Shown piece by piece: positions 16,980 through 25,398 of a stretch of DNA of 56,396 nt. This DNA comes from CAZEHJ01 sp964512485 (lineage in GTDB: Bacteria; Bacteroidota; Rhodothermia; Rhodothermales; UBA10348). Under the pieces are notes generated by a model that saw only the letters and a list, made by a program, of their open reading frames with translations, was not told the origin of the DNA and did not search any database. A program made the translations under genes and the position numbers. Every line of letters begins with the position of its first letter. Position 1 is the first letter of the stretch. Where the stretch lies: assembly GCA_964512485.1 (NCBI GenBank), contig CAZEHJ010000015.1, positions 1 through 56,396 of the forward strand, written 5' to 3'.

Positions 16980-18158
16980 TCAGAGTTCGCGTGGCGGTCC
17001 TTCTCGAAGATCCAGATCCAGCCTCAGTTGGGCGGCTACAGGTTCGTCAGTCAATGATCGAAGATTCGACACCGAAATGCCAAGCAGTCGAACCGGCTTA
17101 TCAGGTGGCGAAGGGGCATGCATCAAAAGCAACTCGGCCAGTTCGATCAACTCTTCTTTCTGAGCTATCGGTGATTCCGTGGTGGTCTGCCGGGTCGTTT
17201 GATCGAAGTCTGCAGTTTTGATTTTGATGGTGACCGTCTGACCAACCAGACCATTGTCCTGCATCCGGGACCCAACTTTATCAGCGATGGATTCCAGTCG
17301 TTCAATCATTTCCGCAGGGTCAGTGATGTTTTTTTCGAACGTCCGCTCCGCCCCGACCGACTTCCGCGTTCTGGAAGTCCGAACCTCGCGCTCGTCTCTG
17401 CACCGGCTGATTCTGAAGTAATATCTCCCCGCCTTTCCGAATCGTTCAACAAGTTCGTCTTCAGCCAAACGGCGGAGATCAGCTCCATTTCGAATGCCTA
17501 ATCGGTTCATCTTACGAGCCGTGACAGGCCCTACCCCGTAAAATTTCTCGATTGGAAGATGGGCAATGAATGCAGGTGCATCGCGAGGCCGGATCACAGT
17601 CAAGCCATCCGGTTTGTCATGATCCGAGCCCACTTTTGCCAGAAACTTATTGAACGACACGCCAGCTGATGCCGTGAGTCCAGTCTCGTTTAGAATGGCT
17701 GCTCTGATTTCTCTCGCAACTGCAGTGGCCGAGAGTCCTTTTACTTTTGGCTCGGTGACATCCAGATACGCTTCATCCAACGAGAGCGGTTCTACGAGAT
17801 CGGAATAGCGCTTGAAGATGCCACGTATTTCGCGGGAGACCTCCCGGTAGACATCGAACCGGGAAGAAACGAAGATCAATCCGGGACATTTGCGGGCAGC
17901 CACGGCAGAAGGCATCGCAGACCTGACTCCAAACTTGCGTGCTTCATAGCTCGCCGCCGCAACCACTCCTCGCTTCGATGATCCTCCGACAGCGACTGGT
18001 TTTCCCCGCAATTCAGGGAAGTCCCGCTGCTCAACCGACGCGAAAAATGCGTCCATGTCGACGTGTATGATTTTTCGAAACTCGGGCACTTTGCGGCACT
18101 TGATGAGAAGAACGACCGGCTCCTGGTCGAGGAGCGTCGCCTTTGAGTGGGATATCAC
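16980..18158 (-). CDS. dinB: DNA polymerase IV (Y family)
   Basis: An error-prone translesion polymerase. Catalytic carboxylates are visible in IIHVDMDAFFASVEQRD and EPLSLDEAYLDVTE. KFLAKVGSDHDKPDG, the helix-hairpin-helix segment FYGVGPVTARKMNRLGI and the little-finger domain (SVGAERTFEKNI) follow in order. The frame opens at a GTG at 18158, but conservation begins about 25 residues later; a GTG at 18089 just before FRKIIHVDMD is an equally good start, and neither has a clear ribosome site. No beta-clamp-binding peptide is obvious in the tail. Confidence 0.93.
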   Translation of the reverse strand: MISHSKATLLDQEPVVLLIKCRKVPEFRKIIHVDMDAFFASVEQRDFPELRGKPVAVGGSSKRGVVAAASYEARKFGVRSAMPSAVAARKCPGLIFVSSRFDVYREVSREIRGIFKRYSDLVEPLSLDEAYLDVTEPKVKGLSATAVAREIRAAILNETGLTASAGVSFNKFLAKVGSDHDKPDGLTVIRPRDAPAFIAHLPIEKFYGVGPVTARKMNRLGIRNGADLRRLAEDELVERFGKAGRYYFRISRCRDEREVRTSRTRKSVGAERTFEKNITDPAEMIERLESIADKVGSRMQDNGLVGQTVTIKIKTADFDQTTRQTTTESPIAQKEELIELAELLLMHAPSPPDKPVRLLGISVSNLRSLTDEPVAAQLRLDLDLREGPPREL

Positions 18159-18233
18159 GTTTACATCTGTAAGAAGACTTTTTGTTCAACGTTGATTTCT
18201 ACTTCAGGACATTCATCTGCGAGTCCAAGACTC

Positions 18234-18662
18234 ATGGGATTGGGCCAGGTCCTCGTGATCCTGGCTTTTGTTTGTGGGTGCTCGCCAGCCATTGCCCCGT
18301 ATTCGCTGCAGGCATACGAAAATGCAGTCGACCTCAAAGTTGACGCATTGAGACTCATGGATCAGGCTGAACTCCCCTATTCCGAAAATGAGCGGCGGAT
18401 TCAGACGTTGCAAACCAGAATGGAAAAGGCATTCGAATTTGCAAAAGGAAGGCCCAAGAATGAACACTCCACTGAGCAGTGGAGGATCATGAATGATCCG
18501 GCTGCACACCTCCTTGGAGGATTTCTTCGAAGATGGCAAACTGAGGGCACTCTTTCACGAGGATTTATCGTGGAGGCTGAACGCATCATATCTCGCGGAT
18601 TCGATTCGATAATCGGCCTGGAAAGTGGGAAAGTGGGAAGTAAAAACCAGATAGGAAAATGA
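18234..18662 (+). CDS. Putative lipoprotein, unknown function
   Basis: A protein of about 142 residues starting MGLGQVLVILAFVCGCSPA, a lipoprotein-like signal with Cys at the end of the hydrophobic stretch. The mature part is helical and charged (RRIQTLQTRMEKAFEFAKGR) and contains an HLLGGFLRRW segment. No family was recognised. The frame is open upstream to 18147, but the signal peptide fixes the later ATG. It overlaps the next gene by four bases (ATGA), indicating coupled translation. Confidence 0.65.
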   Translation: MGLGQVLVILAFVCGCSPAIAPYSLQAYENAVDLKVDALRLMDQAELPYSENERRIQTLQTRMEKAFEFAKGRPKNEHSTEQWRIMNDPAAHLLGGFLRRWQTEGTLSRGFIVEAERIISRGFDSIIGLESGKVGSKNQIGK

Positions 18663-18985
18663 CTGTACTGAGCTTTCTCGATGACTTTCTTGAGCAGGTG
18701 GCGGCACAGTTCAAGGAAGTCCTACCCGCTACCCGCAAACAGCTCCTCGTATCCAGTCGGGATGCCATTCTCGATAATGCATCACGTATTGATGAGTGGA
18801 TCGTCATGTCATCCACCGGGCAGATGTCCAGAAAGGATCTTGAATGGTTGGTCAAAGCCAACCTGGATCTGGCCAAGATGAACAGGCTCGAGTCATCCGG
18901 ACTTTCCCTGGCCAGAATTGATGAGATGCGAGGGCAGATTACACGCACCCTGATTTCGTCTTTAATTTCCTCAACGGGACTCTGA
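18659..18985 (+). CDS. Small helical protein, unknown function
   Basis: A 108-residue, predicted all-helical soluble protein (LDDFLEQVAAQFKEVLPATR, LEWLVKANLDLAKMNRLE) with no signal or membrane segment. Its ATG overlaps the stop of the lipoprotein gene by four bases, so the two are an operon. No family was recognised. dnaX follows after 124 bases. Confidence 0.65.
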   Translation: MTVLSFLDDFLEQVAAQFKEVLPATRKQLLVSSRDAILDNASRIDEWIVMSSTGQMSRKDLEWLVKANLDLAKMNRLESSGLSLARIDEMRGQITRTLISSLISSTGL

Positions 18986-19109
18986 ATCAGGATCCCATCC
19001 CCGAGCCTCGGAGTAGATGGAAGACACACTTGCGAAGGGCCATGATCGCCGTTATGTTGGCGATGCCTTTGCTTGATCATTCCCGTCTTTTGACCTCCAG
19101 ACTCAGTCC

Positions 19110-21164
19110 ATGTCCGAAACGACGTATCTCGTCACTGCCAGAAAATACCGGCCCCTTCTGTTTAAGGATGTGGTGGCTCAGGAGCACGTAACCGAGACGC
19201 TCAAGAATGCGATTCGTCTCGACAGACTGGCCCACGCGTATCTTTTTACAGGTCCGAGAGGAGTCGGGAAAACAACAGCTGCAAGGATCGTCGCCAAGGC
19301 AATCAACTGTACCACACCGATTGAAGACCGGGAAGATCGAGCCGAGCCCTGCCGGGAATGCGTGTCTTGCAAATCCTTTGAAGAAGGACGGAATCTGAAC
19401 ATCATCGAAATCGATGCCGCCTCGAACAACAAGGTCGATGATGTAAGAGATCTGAGAGAAACAGTCAGGATTCCGCCGCAAAACAACAGAATGAAAGTGT
19501 ACATCATTGATGAGGTACACATGCTCTCGAATGCGGCGTTCAATGCCCTTCTGAAAACTCTCGAAGAGCCCCCTCCACACGCGATGTTTATTTTTGCGAC
19601 GACGGAGCCCCACAAGGTGTTACCGACCATCCAGTCGCGTTGTCAGCGCTTCGATTTTCGCAGGATTTCGATCAGCGAAACGATTGGACGACTTCGATTG
19701 GTATGCTCGGAAGAGAATATCCAGGCCGACGAAGCTTCGTTCATGCTCATGGCCCGAAAGGGCGATGGAGCGCTAAGAGATGCTTTGTCGGTTTTCGATC
19801 AGGCTGTATCACTCTGTGGTATTGATATCCATCATGTCGAGCTGGTAAAGGCTCTAGGCGTGGTGGATTCAGACCTCTACTTCGACGTAACCGACGCCGT
19901 TCAAACCGGAGATGGCGCCAGCATGCTTTTGATCGTAGAGCGGATCATGCGATCCGGGTACGACCTGCAGGAATTTGTGGACGGGCTCGCCGAGCACCTG
20001 AGGAATTTCCTCGTCGCCCTGACTGTTCGGAATCTCGACCTCATCGAGGCGACTGACGCCGGCCGAAAAAAGATCGAAGCAAGCAGCGCTGCATTTACAG
20101 AGTCCGTCCTGCTTTCGCTGGTTCACACTGTGAGTGAGCTGGCGTTCACGCTCAGATCTGCCCGACAGCCGAGGCTTGCCCTCGAAATGGCGCTGCTCAG
20201 AATGTCGAATATGCCATCTTCGGTGGACATCAGAAGCGCGCTCGAAAAACTGAACAACCTCGAAAAAATGGCGGCTGGGGGTGAGATCAAGTTTGTGACC
20301 CAGAAAAGCGCCCCGTCTGCTCCGGCAGCGCCGCCTCTCGTGACACCTTCGCCACAGTCCGTTGCTGAACCTGCTCCTGCCGAGGTCGTCATCCCGGCTC
20401 CGACTGAAAACCAGCCCGCTCTAACGGTTGATGAGCCTACCCCGAGCCTGGATCTGGTCCAGACCGATACCGTCGCTCAAGAAGCGCCGGCTACCGAAAC
20501 TGAAGCCGTCCTTGACACGGATCCAGAAGACAATATCGAAGTCTCTGGCATGGAAGAAGAGCCGGTCGGCTCGCAACCGATGTCCCCAGCTCCCGCCGCT
20601 GTGGCTCCCGCCCCTGCCCTCGAGACTTCAACCGAAGAACAGCACACCGTCCAACCCTCAGGACCATCTCTCTTCGGCGAAGCACCTGCCATCAAAAAGA
20701 CGCGACCTCGCCCCGAAAATTCGGCCGCTCTTGAACAAGAAGCTGATGTTCTGGTCATGGAAGAAGATGTCGACCTGGAAATAGACGAGGACGACCTTCA
20801 ATTACTGAAAGACTCCTGGAATGAGATCGTAGAAGAGGTCATGAGCAGCGAGAAGCAGCTCGGGTCTTTTTTGAAGCACGCTGAGGTATTCGCCTTCGAA
20901 GGAAAAGTCATCATTCTTGCTGTACCCGACGAGTTTCATGCCAAAGCGTTGAGAAGCGACCGCGCCAAGCTGGCTCATCGACTCACCGAACGCTCGGGAA
21001 TTCATGTCGAAAAAATTGGATTCCGTGTGGAGGCCGTCGCTTCCGAGGACGATGAACACAGCGACGACGAGGCTTCATCACGTGAATTGCTGGACAAAAT
21101 GTGCGAAGAAAACCCTGCGGTACGAGCGCTCGTGGAGCGTTTTGGCGGCGAGATCGTATGGTAG
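19110..21164 (+). CDS. dnaX: DNA polymerase III subunit gamma/tau
   Basis: The clamp-loader ATPase (684 residues). Seen: YLFTGPRGVGKTTAAR (Walker A), a zinc-binding CxxC pair (CRECVSC), IIDEVHMLS (Walker B) and TIQSRCQRFDF (sensor/SRC). The collar domain follows to about residue 370. A long Pro/Ala/Glu-rich linker (about 390-560) leads to a tau-like C-terminal domain starting near LLKDSWNEIVEEVMS. An in-phase A AAA AAG heptamer at 20066-20072 could support a shorter product. It heads the dnaX-ebfC-recR order common in bacteria. Confidence 0.95.
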   Translation: MSETTYLVTARKYRPLLFKDVVAQEHVTETLKNAIRLDRLAHAYLFTGPRGVGKTTAARIVAKAINCTTPIEDREDRAEPCRECVSCKSFEEGRNLNIIEIDAASNNKVDDVRDLRETVRIPPQNNRMKVYIIDEVHMLSNAAFNALLKTLEEPPPHAMFIFATTEPHKVLPTIQSRCQRFDFRRISISETIGRLRLVCSEENIQADEASFMLMARKGDGALRDALSVFDQAVSLCGIDIHHVELVKALGVVDSDLYFDVTDAVQTGDGASMLLIVERIMRSGYDLQEFVDGLAEHLRNFLVALTVRNLDLIEATDAGRKKIEASSAAFTESVLLSLVHTVSELAFTLRSARQPRLALEMALLRMSNMPSSVDIRSALEKLNNLEKMAAGGEIKFVTQKSAPSAPAAPPLVTPSPQSVAEPAPAEVVIPAPTENQPALTVDEPTPSLDLVQTDTVAQEAPATETEAVLDTDPEDNIEVSGMEEEPVGSQPMSPAPAAVAPAPALETSTEEQHTVQPSGPSLFGEAPAIKKTRPRPENSAALEQEADVLVMEEDVDLEIDEDDLQLLKDSWNEIVEEVMSSEKQLGSFLKHAEVFAFEGKVIILAVPDEFHAKALRSDRAKLAHRLTERSGIHVEKIGFRVEAVASEDDEHSDDEASSRELLDKMCEENPAVRALVERFGGEIVW
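20066..20072 (+). promoter_or_regulatory. Candidate -1 frameshift heptamer in dnaX
   Basis: A AAA AAG is in the reading phase needed for tandem slippage (codons CGA-AAA-AAG, residues 319-321), the same heptamer used by E. coli dnaX. A -1 slip would meet TGA at 20135-20137 and give about 342 residues. The site lies inside the collar domain rather than after it, and no strong downstream stem is evident, so its use is doubtful. Confidence 0.3.
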
Positions 21165-21247
21165 CGGTCCAGTCAAACGACCCGATGTTCCATTCGGGCA
21201 TTCCAATCAACAATCTGCCCTTCAACAATAAACCAATCTGACAGCCC

Positions 21248-21586
21248 ATGAGTGATGGCATGAACATGGCCGATATGTTCGGCAAAATCCAGGATATGCA
21301 GAAACGTATGGCCGCGACACAAGATGCTCTCGGCTCCAAATCAGTTTCAGCAGAAGCAGGTGGCGGCATGGTTAAAGTCACCGCCAACGGTCTTCAACGG
21401 ATTACTTCCATTTCAATCGAAAAAGAAGTCATCGATCCGGAAGACGCCGAACTACTCGAAGATCTCGTAATGGCCGGTGTGAACAAGGCGCTCGAAGAAG
21501 CCGCTGCTCTTGCCAAACAAGAAATGGCACAATCTGCGGGAAGCATGCTCCCTCCTGGGATGGACATGAGCAAATTCGGCCTTTAG
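21248..21586 (+). CDS. ebfC: YbaB/EbfC nucleoid-associated protein
   Basis: A 112-residue YbaB/EbfC protein. These form dimers with tweezer-like ends that bind DNA. Seen: MADMFGKIQDMQKRMAATQD helix, GGMVKVTANGLQRITSISI sheet, DLVMAGVNKALEEAAALA helix, and a Met/Gly/Pro-rich tail. It lies between dnaX and recR, the conserved location for this gene, and is probably co-transcribed with both. Confidence 0.93.
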   Translation: MSDGMNMADMFGKIQDMQKRMAATQDALGSKSVSAEAGGGMVKVTANGLQRITSISIEKEVIDPEDAELLEDLVMAGVNKALEEAAALAKQEMAQSAGSMLPPGMDMSKFGL

Positions 21587-21596
21587 AAAAACGTGT

Positions 21597-22211
21597 ATGC
21601 ACTATTCCTCGGAATCAGTAGAGTCGCTCGTCGAAAAATTTGCCAGATTGCCTGGAATTGGAAAAAAGACGGCCAGGCGGCTGGCTGCATTCGTTCTCAA
21701 GCAGCCCAAGTCTGAAGTCATGGAAATGGCCGATGCACTGATAGCAGTCAAAGAGAACGTCATATTCTGTTCGACCTGCTACAATGTCACCGACAATGAT
21801 CCGTGTCCGATCTGCGTGTCAGACCGACGTGATCACAGTATCATTTGCATCGTTGAAGAGGCAAGCGACGTCGTAGCGGTAGAGCGCACACGCGGATTCA
21901 ATGGGGCCTACCACGTGCTTGGTGGAGCAATCTCCCCACTGGATGGAGTTGGACCAGAAGACCTTCGGATCAAGGAATTGATCGCGCGGGTCGCAAATCC
22001 TTCTGTAGATGATCATCAGATCTCTGAAGTGATTTTAGCAGTCAATCCCTCGGTCGAAGGTGACACAACGGCATATTACATTTCCCAATTGCTGTCACCT
22101 TTTGAAGTCAAAGTGACACGCCTGGCCCGGGGAATCCCTATCGGAAGCGACCTTGAATTTGCGGATGAAGCGACTCTTACGCGCGCCCTTCAGGCGCGCG
22201 TAGTTGTCTGA
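21597..22211 (+). CDS. recR: Recombination mediator protein RecR
   Basis: A 204-residue RecR. It works with RecO/RecF to load RecA onto gapped DNA. Visible are the helix-hairpin-helix segment FARLPGIGKKTARRLA, a four-cysteine zinc site (CSTCYNVTDNDPCPIC), and a Toprim domain (IICIVEEASDVVAVERT, YHVLGGAISPLDGVGP, NPSVEGDTTAYY). Ten bases separate it from ebfC. Its last codons contain a perfect GC-rich palindrome just before the permease gene. Confidence 0.95.
   Translation: MHYSSESVESLVEKFARLPGIGKKTARRLAAFVLKQPKSEVMEMADALIAVKENVIFCSTCYNVTDNDPCPICVSDRRDHSIICIVEEASDVVAVERTRGFNGAYHVLGGAISPLDGVGPEDLRIKELIARVANPSVDDHQISEVILAVNPSVEGDTTAYYISQLLSPFEVKVTRLARGIPIGSDLEFADEATLTRALQARVVV
22179..22201 (+). 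other. GC-rich perfect hairpin at the 3' end of recR
   Basis: ACGCGCGCC and GGCGCGCGT form a 9-bp stem around the loop CTTCA, inside the coding end of recR and 15 bases before the next start codon. No T-run follows. It may modulate read-through or mRNA stability between recR and the permease. Confidence 0.4.
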
Positions 22212-22216
22212 ACAGA

Positions 22217-23929
22217 ATGTCAGCATCCACAAAGACTGCCTCGACTTTCACTCACGGCATGCTCTCTCGGAGGGCAAACTGGCTGATCCTCATCGGTCTT
22301 TTGTTCATTTTGCTGGGCTACGTCTTGTGGCCCTCGCTTCAGGTGTTCATCCTCGGCCTGAAACCCAGACTCATTGTCGAGCTCTTTTCTTCGATTGATT
22401 CGGCGAACAACCGGGCACTTTTCAACTCAGTCTGGATTTCGCTCTGGACGGTCGTCGGAGCAGGGATTCTCGGTACGACGATGGCGTACCTGTTATTCCG
22501 CTACGATTTTCCGCTCCGTAAGCTGCTGGTGGCACTGGCCGCCCTTCCCCTCGCGCTACCACCGCTGGTGGGAGTCCTGGCCTTTCTCTTCCTGTATGGG
22601 GAAAGTGGCATATTACCTCGCGGAATCCAGTCTCTGTTGGGACTGCAGAGTGTTCCTTTTTCCTTCTCTGGACTTTGGGCAGTTTGGCTTGTCCATGTCT
22701 ATTCCATGTATGTCTTCTTCTATCTGTTTTGCACTGCCGCGCTGAACACCGTGGATCGCAGCCTTATGGAAGCTGCCTCCGATCTCGGATCCGGACCGGT
22801 TCGCGTCTTCCGCACCGTCATACTGCCCCACCTCCGTCCCTCTATTGTGAGCGCATCTCTTTTGGTGTTCATGATTTCCATGGCCTCGTTCACCGCGCCG
22901 TTGCTTTTCGCAGGTACCGAAAACTTCCTGACCCTGCAGATCTACAACTACAAGATGAACGGGAATCTGGAGTATTCTGCTCTGGTTTCAGTGGTTTTAA
23001 CGGTCATTTGTCTGGTTTTCCTCATGCTCATTGAGCTCGAGCGAAGGCAGTCGAGGGTCACGACGGCATCCAAAGGATCGGCGCCGACGCCCATTCCGGT
23101 TTCGAGTGGAAGTACCCGCTACGTCGCTCTTTCCTTCGCCTTGTTGATCATCACTTTCCTGGCCCTTCCTGTTCTGACCATTGTTCTGATATCCTTTGTA
23201 AAGGAAGGCAGTTGGACCTACCAAGTACTTCCGGGCGCCTATACATTTGAGAACTACATCAAGCTGCTGAGCCAACCGGACGTGGCAGAACCGATCCTGA
23301 ATTCGCTCAAGATGGCGGGAATAGCGACACTCGCAAACGTGATTTTCGGTGTGTTCGCTTCATTGTTCATTGTCAAGGGCGCGTTGCGAGGACGATATCT
23401 CATTCGAATTCTGGCTGTTCTCCCTTTCGCCATTCCGGGGACTGTCATTGCCATCAATCTGATCGTGACCTTCAGTGAGCCAAGCGCGCTCAGCGGTGGC
23501 TCCATATTGGTCGGGACGTTCTGGCTCTTGCCCCTCGCTTATTTCATCAGGCATATACCTCTCGTCGTCCGATCCACCATCGCCTCACTCGAGACGTATG
23601 ATGACCGCCTTACCGACGCCTCCCTCGACCTCGGTGCGGGGCGCACGCGTACTTTTTTCCGAATCGTCCTTCCTTCCATCGCACCGGGAATACTGGCGGG
23701 CACGTTGCTGACCTTCGTCACCGCGCTGGGCGAATTTGTTTCTTCTATTCTGTTGTACGTTTTCGACAACAGACCCATATCCGTCGAAATACTCTCCCAA
23801 CTCAGACTGTATGACTTCGGCGCGGCAGCTGCCTATTCTGTATTTCTGATGATCCTCATTTCGATCGCCACGCTCGTCGTTTCCCGCTACTCCGGATCTT
23901 CCAGCCGGACGACGTTCTCCGCTCACTGA
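22217..23929 (+). CDS. ABC transporter permease, iron(III)/thiamine type (fused double permease)
   Basis: A 570-residue integral membrane protein with two fused BPD_transp_1 permease halves, as in FbpB/AfuB. Each half carries the EAA-like loop that contacts the ATPase: EAASDLGSGPVRVFRTVILP in the first and TDASLDLGAGRTRTFFRIVL in the second. Around twelve hydrophobic helices are visible. It should form the channel of an Fe3+ (or similar) importer in the inner membrane. No substrate-binding protein or ATPase gene is present in the window, so its partners are encoded elsewhere. It starts five bases after recR. Confidence 0.85.
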   Translation: MSASTKTASTFTHGMLSRRANWLILIGLLFILLGYVLWPSLQVFILGLKPRLIVELFSSIDSANNRALFNSVWISLWTVVGAGILGTTMAYLLFRYDFPLRKLLVALAALPLALPPLVGVLAFLFLYGESGILPRGIQSLLGLQSVPFSFSGLWAVWLVHVYSMYVFFYLFCTAALNTVDRSLMEAASDLGSGPVRVFRTVILPHLRPSIVSASLLVFMISMASFTAPLLFAGTENFLTLQIYNYKMNGNLEYSALVSVVLTVICLVFLMLIELERRQSRVTTASKGSAPTPIPVSSGSTRYVALSFALLIITFLALPVLTIVLISFVKEGSWTYQVLPGAYTFENYIKLLSQPDVAEPILNSLKMAGIATLANVIFGVFASLFIVKGALRGRYLIRILAVLPFAIPGTVIAINLIVTFSEPSALSGGSILVGTFWLLPLAYFIRHIPLVVRSTIASLETYDDRLTDASLDLGAGRTRTFFRIVLPSIAPGILAGTLLTFVTALGEFVSSILLYVFDNRPISVEILSQLRLYDFGAAAAYSVFLMILISIATLVVSRYSGSSSRTTFSAH

Positions 23930-24003
23930 TACGAGGTTCGACAGCCGCGAGCCTGTTCATAGCCGAGAATCCGAACCGCCAGAACCTGAAGACACGTCCT
24001 CTT

Positions 24004-25212
24004 CTACACGTCTGAGGTCATGATGAAAGTCGGGCGCTGGTGAAATGAGTGATAGTATGGACGGAAGCGATCGGCATTGTAGTATTTGGCAACGTCGACG
24101 ATTTTTTTCGTTCCAACCACAACTTCAAGGGGCACATTGTCATACGTGCCGTCTCTGAGGCTTACGAGGCGTCCACTTGACTTGCTCAGAATGAGATCCA
24201 ATGCCAGGTTACCGAACGCCATCGGAACGATCGAATCCAGTGCATCCGGATCTCCACATCGAACCAGATAGCCCAGGCGCTGGCTTACGACATTCACCCT
24301 GCGACCGTCGTTGTATTTGGGTGAGTGTCGCTTGAGTTCCGTGGCCACCTTGTCTCCGATCCCGCCAAGTTTTTTGTGCCCGTACTGATCGGCTTCTTCT
24401 CCTTCGAACGACATTCCGTCCTGGTGCGACATCGTCGCGCCTTCGGACACGAGAACAACCGCATATTTGCTTGGATGTCGGTTTCTGTCATACGACAGGA
24501 TCTCTGTCAGATGCTCTGGATCAAATGGATGTTCGGGTATCACACAGCGATCAGCGGCACCGGCCATCGTGGGAAGCAATGCCGTGAATCCGGCATATCG
24601 TCCAAACACTTCGACTACCAGATAGCGTTCGTGCGAGCCGGCTGAAGTCCTCAGAGTATGGGCCAGTTCGATGGTTCTGGTCACGCACGTACCAAATCCT
24701 ATGCAGTAGTCGGTGCCTGGTACATCGTTATCCATCGTCTTCGGGATCGCTACAACCTTGACCCCCTCCTTGTGGAGGCGGTGACCATAACTGAGCGTAT
24801 CGTCTCCTCCGATTGGAATGAGATAGTCGAGCCCGAGAAATTCGATGTTTTTCAAGATGTGTTCTGTGACATCATTCACATCATCGGTATACACATCGGC
24901 AAGGTGCTCAGGCACCATTTCTTTGGGAAGTCGACTCGGGCGCGTTCTCGAGGAGTGCAGAAATGTACCGCCCGTTCTGCCGGCTCGGTTTACAACTTCT
25001 TCGGTCAGGTCGGCAACGCATGAACTGTTGTCCGCGTCATTTTCAGGGATCAGATCCACCAGTCCCGCCCAACCTCGACGAATTCCTACGACCCGGTAGC
25101 CTTCACGCATGGCCCTGATCGTGACTGCACGAATGGCTGGATTCAAGCCGGGCACGTCTCCACCACCCGTCAAAATCCCGATGGTGCCTTTGTAGTTTTT
25201 GTTTTTAGACAT
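24004..25212 (-). CDS. pfp: 6-phosphofructokinase, predicted pyrophosphate-dependent
   Basis: A 402-residue group III-type phosphofructokinase. TGGGDVPGLN binds the phosphoryl donor, IPKTMDND holds the catalytic Asp, and EVFGRYAGF and SEGA motifs follow. At the two positions that separate donor use (Gly104 and Gly124 in the E. coli ATP enzyme) this protein has Asp138 in GGDD and Lys158 in PKTMDND, the known signature of pyrophosphate-dependent enzymes. It would then run fructose 6-phosphate/fructose 1,6-bisphosphate reversibly in glycolysis and gluconeogenesis. The donor is predicted, not shown. The leader contains 17-base tandem repeats. Confidence 0.9.
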   Translation of the reverse strand: MSKNKNYKGTIGILTGGGDVPGLNPAIRAVTIRAMREGYRVVGIRRGWAGLVDLIPENDADNSSCVADLTEEVVNRAGRTGGTFLHSSRTRPSRLPKEMVPEHLADVYTDDVNDVTEHILKNIEFLGLDYLIPIGGDDTLSYGHRLHKEGVKVVAIPKTMDNDVPGTDYCIGFGTCVTRTIELAHTLRTSAGSHERYLVVEVFGRYAGFTALLPTMAGAADRCVIPEHPFDPEHLTEILSYDRNRHPSKYAVVLVSEGATMSHQDGMSFEGEEADQYGHKKLGGIGDKVATELKRHSPKYNDGRRVNVVSQRLGYLVRCGDPDALDSIVPMAFGNLALDLILSKSSGRLVSLRDGTYDNVPLEVVVGTKKIVDVAKYYNADRFRPYYHSFHQRPTFIMTSDV

Positions 25213-25220
25213 GGTGATAC

Positions 25221-25282
25221 GAAGATTATGAGTGTTGGAAGATGACGAGTGTTCGAAGATGATGAGTGTTCGAAGATGATGG
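25221..25282. repeat. 17-base tandem repeat, about 3.6 copies
   Basis: Units GAAGATTATGAGTGTTG, GAAGATGACGAGTGTTC and GAAGATGATGAGTGTTC, then a partial GAAGATGATGG. They lie nine bases upstream of the phosphofructokinase start, in its leader or promoter. There are no spacers, so this is not CRISPR. A change in copy number could alter spacing of the translation signals. Confidence 0.85.
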
Positions 25283-25398
25283 TACCCGCAACTCCAAAGT
25301 GATTCTCAGAGCAATATAGAAGCTCTCATCAAGCGATGTTTGACCTCGTTCAGGTTTAATTCCAATATCCGATAATCAAACCCTTTGCCCCTGTTCGA

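Noticed and set aside
23935..23977. GGTTCG/CGAACC pair between the permease and phosphofructokinase genes
   Set aside because: A six-base stem with a 31-base loop is too weak to call a terminator.
25221..25282. Short repeats considered as CRISPR
   Set aside because: Units are directly adjacent with no spacers and no cas genes are nearby.
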